From the NCBI RefSeq assembly GCF_009708175.1, contig NZ_WMBB01000006.1, positions 310,001 to 374,000 of the forward strand: a stretch of 64,000 nt of DNA, in the 5' to 3' direction. Under the pieces are notes generated by a model. That model ran no database searches, had not been told where the DNA came from, and was given only the letters and a program-made list of their open reading frames with translations. The stretch is from Nocardia aurantiaca. GTDB taxonomy: Bacteria > Actinomycetota > Actinomycetes > Mycobacteriales > Mycobacteriaceae. Made by a program: the position numbers and the translations under genes. Positions 42,320 to 51,798 of this stretch are shown here, piece after piece (positions within the stretch are counted from its first letter, which is position 1; each line of letters opens with the position of its first letter).

Positions 42320-42670
42320 ATGACTGTGCAGAACGAGACCACCACTCACGGTGTGACTCTGACCGACGCCGCCGCCAGCAAGGCGAAGGCGCTGCTGGAT
42401 CAGGAAGGCCGCGACGATCTCGCCCTTCGCATCGCTGTCCAGCCCGGTGGCTGCGCGGGCCTCCGCTACCAGCTCTTCTTCGACGACCGCAGCCTCGACG
42501 GTGACCTGGTCGTGGAATTCGGCGGCGTGAAGCTCGCGGTCGACCGCATGAGCGCCCCCTACGTGCAGGGCGCCTCGATCGACTTCGTCGACACCATCGA
42601 GAAGCAGGGTTTCACCATCGACAACCCGAACGCCACCGGCTCCTGCGCCTGCGGCGACAGCTTCAACTGA
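42320..42670 (+). CDS. erpA: HesB/IscA-type iron-sulfur cluster insertion protein
   Basis: A 116-aa A-type carrier that delivers Fe-S clusters. AGGAGAG lies upstream of the ATG. The three conserved cysteines are present: Cys45 in PGGCAGLRYQLFFDD, and Cys109/Cys111 in TGSCACGDSF. VTLTDAAASKAKALLDQEG is the usual N-terminus. It is the homologue of mycobacterial Rv2204c. A strong hairpin follows. The neighbouring genes (DUF3043, adoK) are those found beside it in mycobacteria, though the segment is inverted here. Confidence 0.93.
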   Translation: MTVQNETTTHGVTLTDAAASKAKALLDQEGRDDLALRIAVQPGGCAGLRYQLFFDDRSLDGDLVVEFGGVKLAVDRMSAPYVQGASIDFVDTIEKQGFTIDNPNATGSCACGDSFN

Positions 42671-42682
42671 CAGACCGCCTGT

Positions 42683-42716
42683 AGCGCGGAACATCCGCCC
42701 ACGGATGTTCCGCGCT
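42683..42716 (+). terminator. Terminator hairpin after erpA
   Basis: AGCGCGGAACATCCG (42683-42697) and its perfect complement (42702-42716) flank a CCCA loop. No U-run follows. Confidence 0.75.
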
Positions 42717-42828
42717 GTCGCGTGTCAAAACCCAGGATCAGTCCACCGACTTGGACAAACCCCCGGCTGCGACCGCGCGGCGAAGCCCCTGCCTACGGCG
42801 AGGGTGAAGCCATAGCGGCGTCGAGGGT

Positions 42829-42924
42829 TGAACCCTCGGCTGTGTTGGCGTGAGGCCCTCGGCTGTGTTGGCGTGAGGCCCTCGGCTGTACTGGGCGGTG
42901 AAGTCCTCGGCTGCATCGGGGGTG
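42829..42924. repeat. Four degenerate 22-26-bp tandem repeats
   Basis: Units start at 42829, 42851, 42874 and 42899 and share CCTCGGCTG, for example TGAGGCCCTCGGCTGTGTTG. They are followed by a GGGGGC-GGA-GCCCCC hairpin (42926-42940) and a GGGGGCGAAGCCCC element (about 42957-42971). This fills much of the 443-bp gap between erpA and adoK. Confidence 0.75.
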
Positions 42925-42996
42925 CGGGGGCGGAGCCCCCGGTGTTCCTGGGGGTTCGGGGGCGAAGCCCCTGATAGCCACCGAGAGTTGGTTTAA

Positions 42997-44079
<1,083 letters not shown>

Positions 44080-44140
44080 CCGCCACGCACGGACGAGCCG
44101 GCTGACGTCGACGCGGCGCGCCGGATTGTGCGAAGCCAGG
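44080..44140. other. Spacer after adoK; no gene in 44080-44380
   Basis: The 301-bp gap to the MBL gene holds the adoK terminator and a direct repeat of TTCGCATCCAGGC (44176-44202). No gene is supported in it. Confidence 0.4.
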
Positions 44141-44176
44141 GGCCGCACGCTGATCCAGTTCAGCGTGCGGCCTTTT
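44141..44176 (+). terminator. Rho-independent terminator after adoK
   Basis: GGCCGCACGCTGA (44141-44153) pairs perfectly with 44160-44172, loop TCCAGT, followed by TTTT. Confidence 0.92.
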
Positions 44177-44380
44177 CGCATCCAGGCCTCTTCGCATCCA
44201 GGCTTGGTGAGCTGGCGCCCGCCCTGGACAACGGTGTGGCAGCCGATCTTGTAGAGCAGCGGTACGTGGCGCTCTCGCTCACGCCGGTGGCCTTCATGAG
44301 GAAGGCGAGTGCGCTTTCGCCGCCATCTCGTGGCCGGTCCGGGTACAGGGTGATACATCGCCCGCAATACGCTGTCAGGC

Positions 44381-45094
44381 ATGGCCTCCGACCGTTTGTA
44401 CTTCCGCCAGTTGCTCTCCGGCCGCGACTGGGCCGTAGGCGATCCGATCGCCACGCAGATGCGTAACTTCGCCTACCTGATCGGGGATCGGGACAGCGGC
44501 GAATGCGTGGTCGTCGACCCCGCTTACGAAGCCGGGCAGCTGGTCGATCTCGCCGAAGCCGACGGCATGCGGCTCACCGGGGTCCTGGCCACCCACCACC
44601 ATCCGGACCATGTCGGCGGCACCATGTTGGGCTTCACCCTGCGTGGTGTGAAGGAATTGCTGGAGAAGACCGATGTGGCGGTCCACGTCAATACCGAGGA
44701 ACTCCCCTGGGTCGCCAATGTCACCGGCATCGCGCCCAGTGAGCTGACCGGCCACTCGCACGGCGACAAGGTCCCGGTCGGCGCCTTCGAGATCGAACTC
44801 CTGCACACCCCCGGCCACACGCCCGGCAGCCAGTGCTTCCTCTTCGAGGACCGCCTCATCGCCGGCGACACCCTCTTCGTCGAGGGCTGCGGCCGCACCG
44901 ACTTCCCCGGCGGCGACTCCGACGCCATGTTCCGCAGCCTGCGCTACCTGGCCGACCTGAAGTCCAACCCCACGGTCTACCCCGGCCATTGGTACTCGGA
45001 GGAGCCCAGCGCCTCGCTCACCCACATCAAGGAGAACAACTACGTCATGCGCCCCCAGACCCTGGAGCAGTGGCATATGTTCATGCCCAGCTGA
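44381..45094 (+). CDS. MBL-fold metallo-hydrolase (glyoxalase II-like)
   Basis: A 237-aa metallo-beta-lactamase-fold enzyme. Metal ligands are visible: THHHPDHVGG at residues 71-80, HTPGHTPGSQCFLF, AGDTLFVEGCGRTDFPGG, and YPGHWYSEEP. The GRTDFPGGD segment and the C-terminal MRPQTLEQWHMFMP resemble hydroxyacylglutathione hydrolase or persulfide dioxygenase relatives of mycolata, which use mycothiol rather than glutathione (inference). It stands alone between the adoK terminator and a convergent terminator before ilvE. Confidence 0.88.
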   Translation: MASDRLYFRQLLSGRDWAVGDPIATQMRNFAYLIGDRDSGECVVVDPAYEAGQLVDLAEADGMRLTGVLATHHHPDHVGGTMLGFTLRGVKELLEKTDVAVHVNTEELPWVANVTGIAPSELTGHSHGDKVPVGAFEIELLHTPGHTPGSQCFLFEDRLIAGDTLFVEGCGRTDFPGGDSDAMFRSLRYLADLKSNPTVYPGHWYSEEPSASLTHIKENNYVMRPQTLEQWHMFMPS

Positions 45095-45127
45095 CCGAGT
45101 ACCGAGCCCGAGGCCGTGCAGTCGTTT

Positions 45128-45218
45128 CGTCATTCCGGGCGTGCTTGTGGCCGAATCCACCCGAGCCCGGTGCCGCTCGGAGGGTAAGGCTCCCGGCCGA
45201 GAACGTGCCGGGATGTCG
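45128..45218. repeat. Diverged REP-like copy C
   Basis: CGTCATTCCGGGCGTGCTTG then GTGGCCGAATCCAC on the left, and CCCGGCCGAGAACGTGCCGG-GATGTCG on the right, resemble copies A and B but with a longer and altered middle. It lies after the MBL gene. Confidence 0.5.
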
Positions 45219-45273
45219 GAGGGTGACATGCCGCACGCGAGCTCAGTAATCACGCATCAGCTGAATTGCCCGC

Positions 45274-45331
45274 GCTGAGGCGTCCGACAGGGAGCGGACA
45301 TAGCTGAGGCGTCCGATAGGAAGCGGACATA
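45274..45331. repeat. Two tandem 29-bp repeats
   Basis: The 29-bp unit, starting GCTGAGGCGTCCGA and ending GCGGACATA, occurs at 45274-45302 and 45303-45331 with two differences. Each unit contains GTCCG...CGGAC, so two adjacent small hairpins can form. Confidence 0.8.
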
Positions 45332-45463
45332 TCAGACAGCGGGGCTTCGCGTGACCGGTCATCCGGATTCGACGAAGCCTGCCACGACCGCTGCGACACC
45401 TCCGGTTGGCCGGCGCGGCATCGACTCGGTGACGAGCGTCACTTCCCGCAGCATGACATGCCC

Positions 45464-45500
45464 AGCGCCCGCGCCGAATTCCTTCGGAGCGGGCGCTTTT
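45464..45500 (+). terminator. Terminator between MBL and ilvE genes
   Basis: AGCGCCCGC (45464-45472) pairs with 45489-45497; inner CCGAA/TTCGG extends the stem; TTTT ends the plus strand. It also faces the ilvE 3' end. Confidence 0.88.
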
Positions 45501-45515
45501 CGCTCGGCGGGTCGA

Positions 45516-46616
45516 TCAGGCCAGGGTGCGCAGCCAGCCGTGAGTGTCGGCGAACGTGCCGCGCTGGATGCCGGTGAGGCTCTCGCGCAATGCCATGGTC
45601 ACCTCGCCGGGTTCGCCGGTGCCGATGATGAATTCCCCCTCCGCGGAACGGACCGAGCCGACCGGGATGACCACGGCGGCGGTGCCGCAGCCGAAAACCT
45701 CGGTGATCTCACCGGATTCGACGCCGCGCTTCCATTCGTCGACCGAGATCTTGCGCTCCTCCACCTTGTAGCCGGAGTCGGCGGCCAGGGTGATGAGGGA
45801 GTCGCGGGTGATACCGGGGAGCAGGGAGCCGGAGAGTTCGGGGGTCACGAGGCGGGCGTCGGAGCCGCTGCCGAAGACGAAGAAGAGGTTGTTGGTGCCC
45901 ATCTCCTCCACGTACCGGTGCTCACAGGCGTCCAGCCACACCACCTGGTCGCAGCCCTGCTCCGCGGCCTGCTGCTGGGCCAGCAGCGAGGCGGCGTAGT
46001 TGCCCGCCACCTTGGCCTCGCCGGTGCCGCCGGGCGCCGCGCGCACGTACTCGGTGGACAGCCACACCCGCACCGGCTTCAGACCGCGCGGGAAGTACGC
46101 GCCCGCCGGACCGCCGAGCAGCAGGTACTTGTAAGAGCCGGCGGGCTTCACGCCGAGCCCGACCTCGGTGGAGAACATGAAGGGCCGCAGGTACAGCGAC
46201 TCCTCGCCGCCGGCGGCGGGCACCCAGTCGGCGTCCACCTCGAGCAGCTGGCGAATCGATTCGATGAACAGTTCCTCGGGCAGCTGCGCCATCGCCATGC
46301 GGGCCGCGGAGCGGCGGAAACGCGCGGCATTGGCGTCGACGCGGAAGGTGGCGATGCTGCCGTCGGCCTGGCGGTACGCCTTGAGGCCCTCGAAGATGGC
46401 CTGGCCGTAATGGAACACCATGGTGGCCGGGTCCATGGCCAGCGGACCGTAGGCCCCGACGCGGCCGTTGGTCCACTGCCCGTCGATGTAATCGAGCGAC
46501 ACCATGTGGTCGGTGAAGAAGCGCCCGAACCCGGGCTCCGCGAGAATCTCCTGCCGCCGCTGCGCCGGTAGCGGCGCGGGATGCGGGACACGGGTGAACT
46601 GCGCGGTAAGTGTCAT
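45516..46616 (-). CDS. ilvE: Branched-chain amino acid aminotransferase
   Basis: A 366-aa PLP enzyme that forms or degrades leucine, isoleucine and valine with glutamate. Diagnostic parts are ALMDPATM-like [43 protein letters not shown]-lysine region [20 protein letters not shown], and [12 protein letters not shown]. It is the homologue of Rv2210c. The ATG is only 7 nt from a TACACT -10 element on the minus strand, so the mRNA is probably leaderless. gcvT lies further on in the same direction, but an unrelated plus-strand gene separates them. Confidence 0.95.
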   Translation of the reverse strand: MTLTAQFTRVPHPAPLPAQRRQEILAEPGFGRFFTDHMVSLDYIDGQWTNGRVGAYGPLAMDPATMVFHYGQAIFEGLKAYRQADGSIATFRVDANAARFRRSAARMAMAQLPEELFIESIRQLLEVDADWVPAAGGEESLYLRPFMFSTEVGLGVKPAGSYKYLLLGGPAGAYFPRGLKPVRVWLSTEYVRAAPGGTGEAKVAGNYAASLLAQQQAAEQGCDQVVWLDACEHRYVEEMGTNNLFFVFGSGSDARLVTPELSGSLLPGITRDSLITLAADSGYKVEERKISVDEWKRGVESGEITEVFGCGTAAVVIPVGSVRSAEGEFIIGTGEPGEVTMALRESLTGIQRGTFADTHGWLRTLA

Positions 46617-46623
46617 GACCTGG

Positions 46624-46629
46624 AGTGTA
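46624..46629 (-). promoter_or_regulatory. Putative -10 of leaderless ilvE mRNA
   Basis: TACACT on the minus strand ends 7 nt before the ilvE ATG, the spacing expected when transcription starts at the A of ATG. Confidence 0.5.
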
Positions 46630-46711
46630 ATTCGCCGCCCTCGACGCGCCGGTACGGGCTACCCCTGCCGGTCGGCCGGTTCGGTGTCCGGCCGCCGTTC
46701 ACTCCCCTGGA

Positions 46712-46717
46712 TAGGGT
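46712..46717 (+). promoter_or_regulatory. Putative -10 of leaderless gene at 46725
   Basis: TAGGGT ends 7 nt before the GTG at 46725 and no Shine-Dalgarno is present, which fits a leaderless transcript. Confidence 0.45.
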
Positions 46718-46724
46718 GGACGCC

Positions 46725-47561
46725 GTGTATCCGGAGCATCCGCTGTCACAGCCGCCTCGATCCAACCGTCCCCTGGTGATCGCGCTGATCGCCGTGAGCG
46801 TGGTGGGGCTGGTCGCCATCCTGGTGGTCGCGGCTCTGACCCCCGCGCACACCGTGACCGGAACCGCCCTGCCCGCAGACCAATACGGGCCGCAGGATAC
46901 CGCGACGCGGACGAAACCGCTGCCCACCACCACGACCAGCGCGCCGAAATCGAATATCGCCTCACTCACGCCCGGCTGGCAGACGGCGTACTCCATCGCC
47001 CGCAACGCGGTGTACGACGTCCCGCAGGACTGGACGGTGCCGACCCCGACCACCATCGTCGGCTTCGAAGGCGGTGGCGGGCGCGTGGTGATGAGCGGCG
47101 CGTCGGAACTCCAGCCGAAGTCGTGCGATGGCCACCACTCGAAGGCCATCGCGGGCGTGACGGGCTCGAAGCTGGGCGACGTATCGGCGGCGGCCAAGGA
47201 TGTCGCCGGCAGCTGGGCCACGGTGGCCGGAGCCAATGACGACCGCCCCGATTCCACCTTCACCCTCAGCGGTGTCGAAACTCTCACGGTGCAGGGCAAA
47301 CCCGCCGCGCACGTGATGGCGACGCTCGCCAACCCGGGTCCGAACGATTGCTCGCACCCTGCGACGTCGGTCGTGCACACGGTCGCGGTGCCGGGCAACA
47401 AGGGCCAATCCGTGGTTCTGGTTCTCTACGCCGACCAAGGCGTGGACGGCGCGGCCGCCGATGACACGATCCGGCAGATGTACAACTCGCTGCGTCCCGC
47501 CGGCCTCGACGCCGCCGCCTGCAAGCAGGACAACGACGTCGTCGGCACCTGGTGCGGCTGA
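46725..47561 (+). CDS. Membrane-anchored extracytoplasmic protein of unknown function
   Basis: A 278-aa protein. A short cytosolic Pro-rich head (VYPEHPLSQPPRSNRP) precedes one membrane helix (LVIALIAVSVVGLVAILVVA). A Thr/Pro-rich linker (TRTKPLPTTTTSAPKSN) and an outside domain follow. That domain contains four cysteines (ELQPKSCDGHH, GPNDCSHPA, AACKQDN, GTWCG) that could form two disulfides, and the segment YSIARNAVYDVPQDWTVPTP. The general layout is like the small DUF-type surface proteins of mycolata, but I cannot name a family. It lies between ilvE and gcvT, divergent from ilvE. Confidence 0.75.
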   Translation: MYPEHPLSQPPRSNRPLVIALIAVSVVGLVAILVVAALTPAHTVTGTALPADQYGPQDTATRTKPLPTTTTSAPKSNIASLTPGWQTAYSIARNAVYDVPQDWTVPTPTTIVGFEGGGGRVVMSGASELQPKSCDGHHSKAIAGVTGSKLGDVSAAAKDVAGSWATVAGANDDRPDSTFTLSGVETLTVQGKPAAHVMATLANPGPNDCSHPATSVVHTVAVPGNKGQSVVLVLYADQGVDGAAADDTIRQMYNSLRPAGLDAAACKQDNDVVGTWCG

Positions 47562-47734
47562 ACTCATCGACAGAAGTCCCACTCCCCCATCCTGGACAGA
47601 GCTTCCACTCGCCGGCTTGGACAGAGTTCTCCGGAATGACGACGAGGAGAACTTCCGACCAAGCGTGAGACGACCACCGCCATCGGCGGGCACATCGGCC
47701 TGCCGACAGCATTGACGTCGGAGACGAATATCCG

Positions 47735-48835
47735 TCAGGCGGTGCGTGTTTCGACGAACGGCGGGCGGATGACCGCGCAGCGGAGGCGGCGGCCGCGCAC
47801 GTCGACCTCGACCTCGTCGCCGGGCTCGAGGCCCGCGGCGGTGTCCAGCAGCGCCAGGGCGATGCCGACCTTGAGGGTAGGCGAGAAGGTACCGGAGGTG
47901 GTTTCGCCGACCTGGGCGTCACCGCGCATCACGGTCTGCCCCTGCCGCAGCACACCCTTGTCGATCGCCTCGAGCCCCAATAGGATTCGGCGCGGACCGG
48001 CGGCCTTCTCGGCCTCCAGCGCCGATTTACCCCAGAACTCCGGCTTCTTCCAGCCGATGGCCCAGCCGGTGCGCGCCTGCAGCGGCGAAATGTCCAGGGA
48101 CAGTTCGTGTCCGTGCAGCGGGTAGCCCATCTCGGTGCGCAGGGTGTCGCGCGCGCCGAGCCCGGTGGGCTGCCCCTCGGCCGCCCTCACCTCGCTCACC
48201 AGCGCGCGGAAGACGGCCTCGGCGTCCGCCCAGCGGGGCAGCAGCTCGTAACCGTGCTCGCCGGTGTAGCCGGTGCGGCACACCCGGATCGGGCGGCCGT
48301 CCCACTCGGCGTCGGCGTAGGCCATGTACTCCATATCGGTCGGCAGGCCCAGTTTGGCCAGCACCTCCGCCGACCGCGGGCCCTGCACGGCGAACACCGC
48401 GTAACCGCGGTGCTCGTCGGTGACGGTGACGCCCTCCGGCGCGGCCTTCCGCAGCTCGGCCACCACCGCGGCGGTGTTGGCGGCATTGGGCACCAGGAAG
48501 ATCTCCTCATCGCTCACGTAGTAGGCGATGAGGTCGTCGATGACGCCGCCCTCCGGGCTGCAGCACAGCGTGTACTGCGCCTTGCCGGGGCGAATCCGAT
48601 TCAGGTCGTTGGTGAGCGCCGAGTTCACGAAGGCCGCCGCCCCCGGCCCCTTGACCGTGGCCTTGCCGAGGTGGCTGACGTCGAACAGACCCACGGTGGT
48701 GCGCACCGCCGTGTGCTCGCCCACGGTGCCCGCGTACGAAACCGGCATCTCCCACCCCCCGAACGGAGCGAAGGTGGCGCCCAGCTCGACATGGACGGCG
48801 TGGATGGGTCCCTGCAGCAGTTTCTCGTCGGTCAC
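47735..48835 (-). CDS. gcvT: Glycine cleavage system aminomethyltransferase (T protein)
   Basis: A 366-aa folate-dependent enzyme that releases ammonia and methylene-tetrahydrofolate from the lipoyl-bound intermediate. Diagnostic parts are [60 protein letters not shown], and [15 protein letters not shown]. The C-terminal barrel [20 protein letters not shown] ends the protein. Start is GTG at 48833-48835; upstream open frame lacks conservation. It is the homologue of Rv2211c, next to ilvE in both genomes. No gcvH or gcvP is in the window. Confidence 0.95.
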   Translation of the reverse strand: MTDEKLLQGPIHAVHVELGATFAPFGGWEMPVSYAGTVGEHTAVRTTVGLFDVSHLGKATVKGPGAAAFVNSALTNDLNRIRPGKAQYTLCCSPEGGVIDDLIAYYVSDEEIFLVPNAANTAAVVAELRKAAPEGVTVTDEHRGYAVFAVQGPRSAEVLAKLGLPTDMEYMAYADAEWDGRPIRVCRTGYTGEHGYELLPRWADAEAVFRALVSEVRAAEGQPTGLGARDTLRTEMGYPLHGHELSLDISPLQARTGWAIGWKKPEFWGKSALEAEKAAGPRRILLGLEAIDKGVLRQGQTVMRGDAQVGETTSGTFSPTLKVGIALALLDTAAGLEPGDEVEVDVRGRRLRCAVIRPPFVETRTA

Positions 48836-48975
48836 TCGAAGCAGCTTATCGGTCCGTTGCCGGGTGGCCGACAGCGGAACCGAACGCGTACTGCGGCGCG
48901 CCGCGTACCGGTAGCGGCGACGCGTATCGCGGGCTGGAGCGAATCGCGACCCGCGATTCGGCTCACCCGTCCATT

Positions 48976-49992
48976 TCAGAGGCCGAGGCTGCGCGCGATT
49001 CCGGGCCACGCACGGTGAAAGTCGGTCTGCCAGGAGGGCCAATTGTGGCCGCCGCCGGGGAGATAGTCGAAATCGGCCGGGATATTCAGGTCTTCGATAT
49101 TGGATTGCAGAGCGCGGGTGCAGGTTTCGACGGTGGATTCCAGCGCGGTGCTGGATGCGCCGACCTGGCCGCCGCCCGCCGCGGCGGGGTTCGCGCCGGT
49201 TCCGGCGGCGATGTGGAGGTCGGTGCCGCGGAGTTTCTCGAGATTGGCCGGGGTGGAGGGGTCGTTGGCCGTCCAGGCCGGGGAATTGTCCAGGCCCCAG
49301 ATGTTCCAGGGGTTGCCGCCGCCGGAGAGGACCACGGCCTGCAGGTATCGGCGGCCCGGGTCGCCGCTCGTCTGAGCGCAGCCGCTGAAGGAACCGACGC
49401 TCGCGTACAGACCGGGGGCGGATTCGGCGAGCGCGAGCGCGGAGGTGGCCGACATCGACACTCCCGCAATGGCATTGCGGCCGGAAGCACCGAGCACGGA
49501 ATCGATGACGGGAGGGAGTTCCCGGGTGAGGAAGGTGGTCCACTTATTGCGGCCGAGCATGGGATCGTCGGACTGCCAGTCCGTGTAGTAGGTGTAACGA
49601 CCGTCGAGGACGTTCACCACGTTCACGTTCCGATCCGCCAGGAAATCGACGATATCGGTACGGGTTTCCCAGGAGACCTCCCGGCCATTTCCATCGATGC
49701 CGTCTTCGGCGCCATTGAGCAGATACATCGTCGGACGCGGTGCGGAATCGTCGGCGGCGCGAGTGACCGACAGCGTGATGACCCGATTCATCGCGGCCGA
49801 ATACACGGACACGGTGGACCGGCGATCGTCGAGTTGAACGACGTGGTCGATATGTGTGCCGTCGACCTCGAATTCAGCGCCGGAATTCAGCGCTTCCGCC
49901 GCGGCAGCGAGCCCCGGCGTCACACTGAAAGCCGCTGCCACCAGGGCGATCCCCGCCGCAACCCAACGGCGCCGGCCGCGTGCACTCGTCAT
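48976..49992 (-). CDS. Secreted antigen-85/mycolyltransferase-like esterase
   Basis: A 338-aa exported alpha/beta-hydrolase. The N-terminus [20 protein letters not shown] with GLAAAAEA is a Sec signal peptide. The mature part resembles the antigen-85 fold: [35 protein letters not shown], then the nucleophile loop [20 protein letters not shown], and a C-terminal histidine in [17 protein letters not shown]. These proteins transfer mycolates or cleave esters at the cell surface. It supports a mycolic-acid-containing host. It does not share an operon with gcvT, which lies about 140 bp downstream on the same strand. Confidence 0.85.
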   Translation of the reverse strand: MTSARGRRRWVAAGIALVAAAFSVTPGLAAAAEALNSGAEFEVDGTHIDHVVQLDDRRSTVSVYSAAMNRVITLSVTRAADDSAPRPTMYLLNGAEDGIDGNGREVSWETRTDIVDFLADRNVNVVNVLDGRYTYYTDWQSDDPMLGRNKWTTFLTRELPPVIDSVLGASGRNAIAGVSMSATSALALAESAPGLYASVGSFSGCAQTSGDPGRRYLQAVVLSGGGNPWNIWGLDNSPAWTANDPSTPANLEKLRGTDLHIAAGTGANPAAAGGGQVGASSTALESTVETCTRALQSNIEDLNIPADFDYLPGGGHNWPSWQTDFHRAWPGIARSLGL

Positions 49993-50075
49993 ATCCGCCT
50001 CTGACCCATCCGAACGATTCCCTTCGATCTCTTTACCGAGCCGGTCATGACCGCGCAACGACGCGCTGCTCACAG

Positions 50076-50768
50076 TCACCGCACCGCGAGCGGCAACGGC
50101 CGCGCGGCCGGGCCACCGAGGTCCTCCAGAAAAGGCCGGGCGAGCCGTAGCGACTCGAAGGCCGCCCACGCATCCGCCAGCTCCGCGAAACCTCGAGCCA
50201 GCGTGAGCACGGGCCGAATACCGTCGTCGACGGCATTTACCTGATAGTTCGGTAATGCCGCCTCATCCGGGGCCACGATCACCGGCCATTGCGGCCGGAT
50301 GTGCTTGCCGCCCGACGCGTCCTGACGCTGGGAGAACTGCTCGTCGGCCGATTCGATTGCGGCACGAACGTTTTCCACCGTGGCGTCGACATCGACGATT
50401 CCCGCGGCCGCGGCGATCCGAGCGCGGCCGTCCGTCGCTTCGGCTCTCACAGCGGCCTCCTCGGCCGCACCGACAACCGGGGCATTCTCATCTGCATCAT
50501 CGACCACCGGGGCACCCACATCCGCAGCGTCGACGAGCGGAGCGCCCTCGTCTGCCGCATCGGCTATCCGGACGCCCTCGTCCGCGAGCGCAATCGGGTA
50601 TCCGCGTGTGAGACTGTCGATCTCCACGTCACGCGATCGATCCAGCACCCACGCGCCCGATAGTCGCGACTCCCCCAGCGCCGCACCCACATTCACATGC
50701 CAGATGACCACCCGCTCCCCGGTCGCACCGAGCACCGCGAGGGTATGAAGGTCGAACGAGGCAGCCAT
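50076..50768 (-). CDS. Protein with acidic decapeptide repeats
   Basis: A 230-aa soluble protein of unknown family. The N-terminus MAASFDLHTLAVLGATGERV reads like a beta-rich domain. At residues 62-110 there are five decapeptides of pattern ADxGAPVVDA (ADEGVRIADA, ADEGAPLVDA, ADVGAPVVDD, ADENAPVVGA, AEEAAVRAEA), encoded by four clear 30-bp DNA repeats at 50464-50583. The C-terminal half (HIRPQWPVIVAPDEAALPNY, GFAELADAWAAFESLRLARP) is not repetitive. The repeat could be a flexible acidic spacer whose length may vary between strains. No partner gene is evident. Confidence 0.7.
   Translation of the reverse strand: MAASFDLHTLAVLGATGERVVIWHVNVGAALGESRLSGAWVLDRSRDVEIDSLTRGYPIALADEGVRIADAADEGAPLVDAADVGAPVVDDADENAPVVGAAEEAAVRAEATDGRARIAAAAGIVDVDATVENVRAAIESADEQFSQRQDASGGKHIRPQWPVIVAPDEAALPNYQVNAVDDGIRPVLTLARGFAELADAWAAFESLRLARPFLEDLGGPAARPLPLAVR
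50464..50583. repeat. Four 30-bp tandem coding repeats
   Basis: Units begin at 50464, 50494, 50524 and 50554, each starting GC[AC] and sharing an in-frame ACCGGGGCACCC-like core. They encode the decapeptides of the gene at 50076. Confidence 0.8.
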
Positions 50769-51116
50769 AACGCTCCACGGTCGTGGCGGACAGATACCCT
50801 GTCACGGTAGAGCATCCCGCCGACGAACTTTTCGCGAGCCCGCGCGAAAAATCAACGGAGCCAAACAGTTCCGAGCGATCAGTGTGCCACCGCACAACCC
50901 GCCCGCGCGCCCGACCCTCGCCCCACTTCCCACGGTGAATCAGCGTGCGAAGACAGCGACCCCACGATCGCCCGAAGAATCCATGTCCGAATCGCCGCCG
51001 ACCGGCCGAGCACGGCCGCGCGCCGCGGCCGTGCTGCGGTGACCACCTGCTCGGGGACGAGCCCGACGCGTCGAACCTGCGGCGCCGACCTGCCGTTTCG
51101 CCGACCCCGCTCGAGG
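50769..51116. other. Intergenic, one strong hairpin
   Basis: 348 bp without a supported gene. A perfect 12-bp stem with a CGC loop (51009-51035, arms AGCACGGCCGCG and complement) may end the minus-strand transcript of the next gene; there is no U-run. Confidence 0.5.
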
Positions 51117-51740
51117 TCAGACCAGTTCGGGGACGCGCAAATGCGCTAATGCCAATTCGAATTCACGGACGTCGACGGCCTCGACGCGCGCCTGCCGGGC
51201 GGCGTCCACGCGCAACGCGGCCGACGCAATGCGGTTGCGTTCCATCGCCTCGGCATTGTCGTAGACAGTGCACGAGACGGCACGACCGGATGACCTGTTC
51301 ACCATCAGGCTCGCGCTGCAGAATCCGTCGAGTTGCTGCTCCATACCGGGCAAGGTGTGGTCCCGGTAGACCTCGATGGCGCTGTCGATCCTGCTGGGAT
51401 CGGTCTTCACCCAGGTGACGCGCGCACACGCACCCCGCGGCGTCACATGCGTGCGATGCATGACCGCGATCTCCCACTCCTCGACCATCGGACTGCCGCC
51501 GAATTTCTCGGTGGCGCGATCGCGAATCGGGATCACCCGCTCGGCGCTCGCCCGCAGGGCATCCTCGGATTCCCATGAGGTCGTCACGATGCACCGGCCG
51601 GTGTGCCGATCGACGAGCAAGGAAAGCCCGACACAGCCGGGAATGTCCTCGAGCGCCGGCATGACCTCGTCCCGCACATGTGCGATCCCGGATTCGAGAG
51701 CGGAAAGTTGCGCCTGAAGCGTGGTAGACCGTGCGAACAC
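51117..51740 (-). CDS. Probable tandem antibiotic-biosynthesis-monooxygenase-like protein
   Basis: A 207-aa protein with two halves that each look like a dimeric alpha/beta barrel (ABM-like) unit. The first has HVRDEVMPALEDIPGCVGLS, LLVDRHTGRCIVTTSWESED and EEWEIAVM. The second has YRDHTLPGMEQQLDGFCSAS, LMVNRSSGRAVSCTVYDNAE and VREFELALAH. This internal duplication would let one chain form the barrel that normally needs two. A strong AAAGGAGGTG precedes the GTG at 51740. Such proteins are often heme- or polyketide-related oxygenases, but no catalytic role can be read here. Confidence 0.7.
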   Translation of the reverse strand: MFARSTTLQAQLSALESGIAHVRDEVMPALEDIPGCVGLSLLVDRHTGRCIVTTSWESEDALRASAERVIPIRDRATEKFGGSPMVEEWEIAVMHRTHVTPRGACARVTWVKTDPSRIDSAIEVYRDHTLPGMEQQLDGFCSASLMVNRSSGRAVSCTVYDNAEAMERNRIASAALRVDAARQARVEAVDVREFELALAHLRVPELV

Positions 51741-51798
51741 GATCCACCTCCTTTCTGCACAGAGGCAGCGCCCGGTGGCGCCACCGGTGCCTCTCACA

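Noticed and set aside
48836..49543. N-terminal extension of gcvT
   Set aside because: Conservation with T proteins begins at the GTG at 48835. The upstream part is Arg/Pro-rich shadow of the esterase gene.
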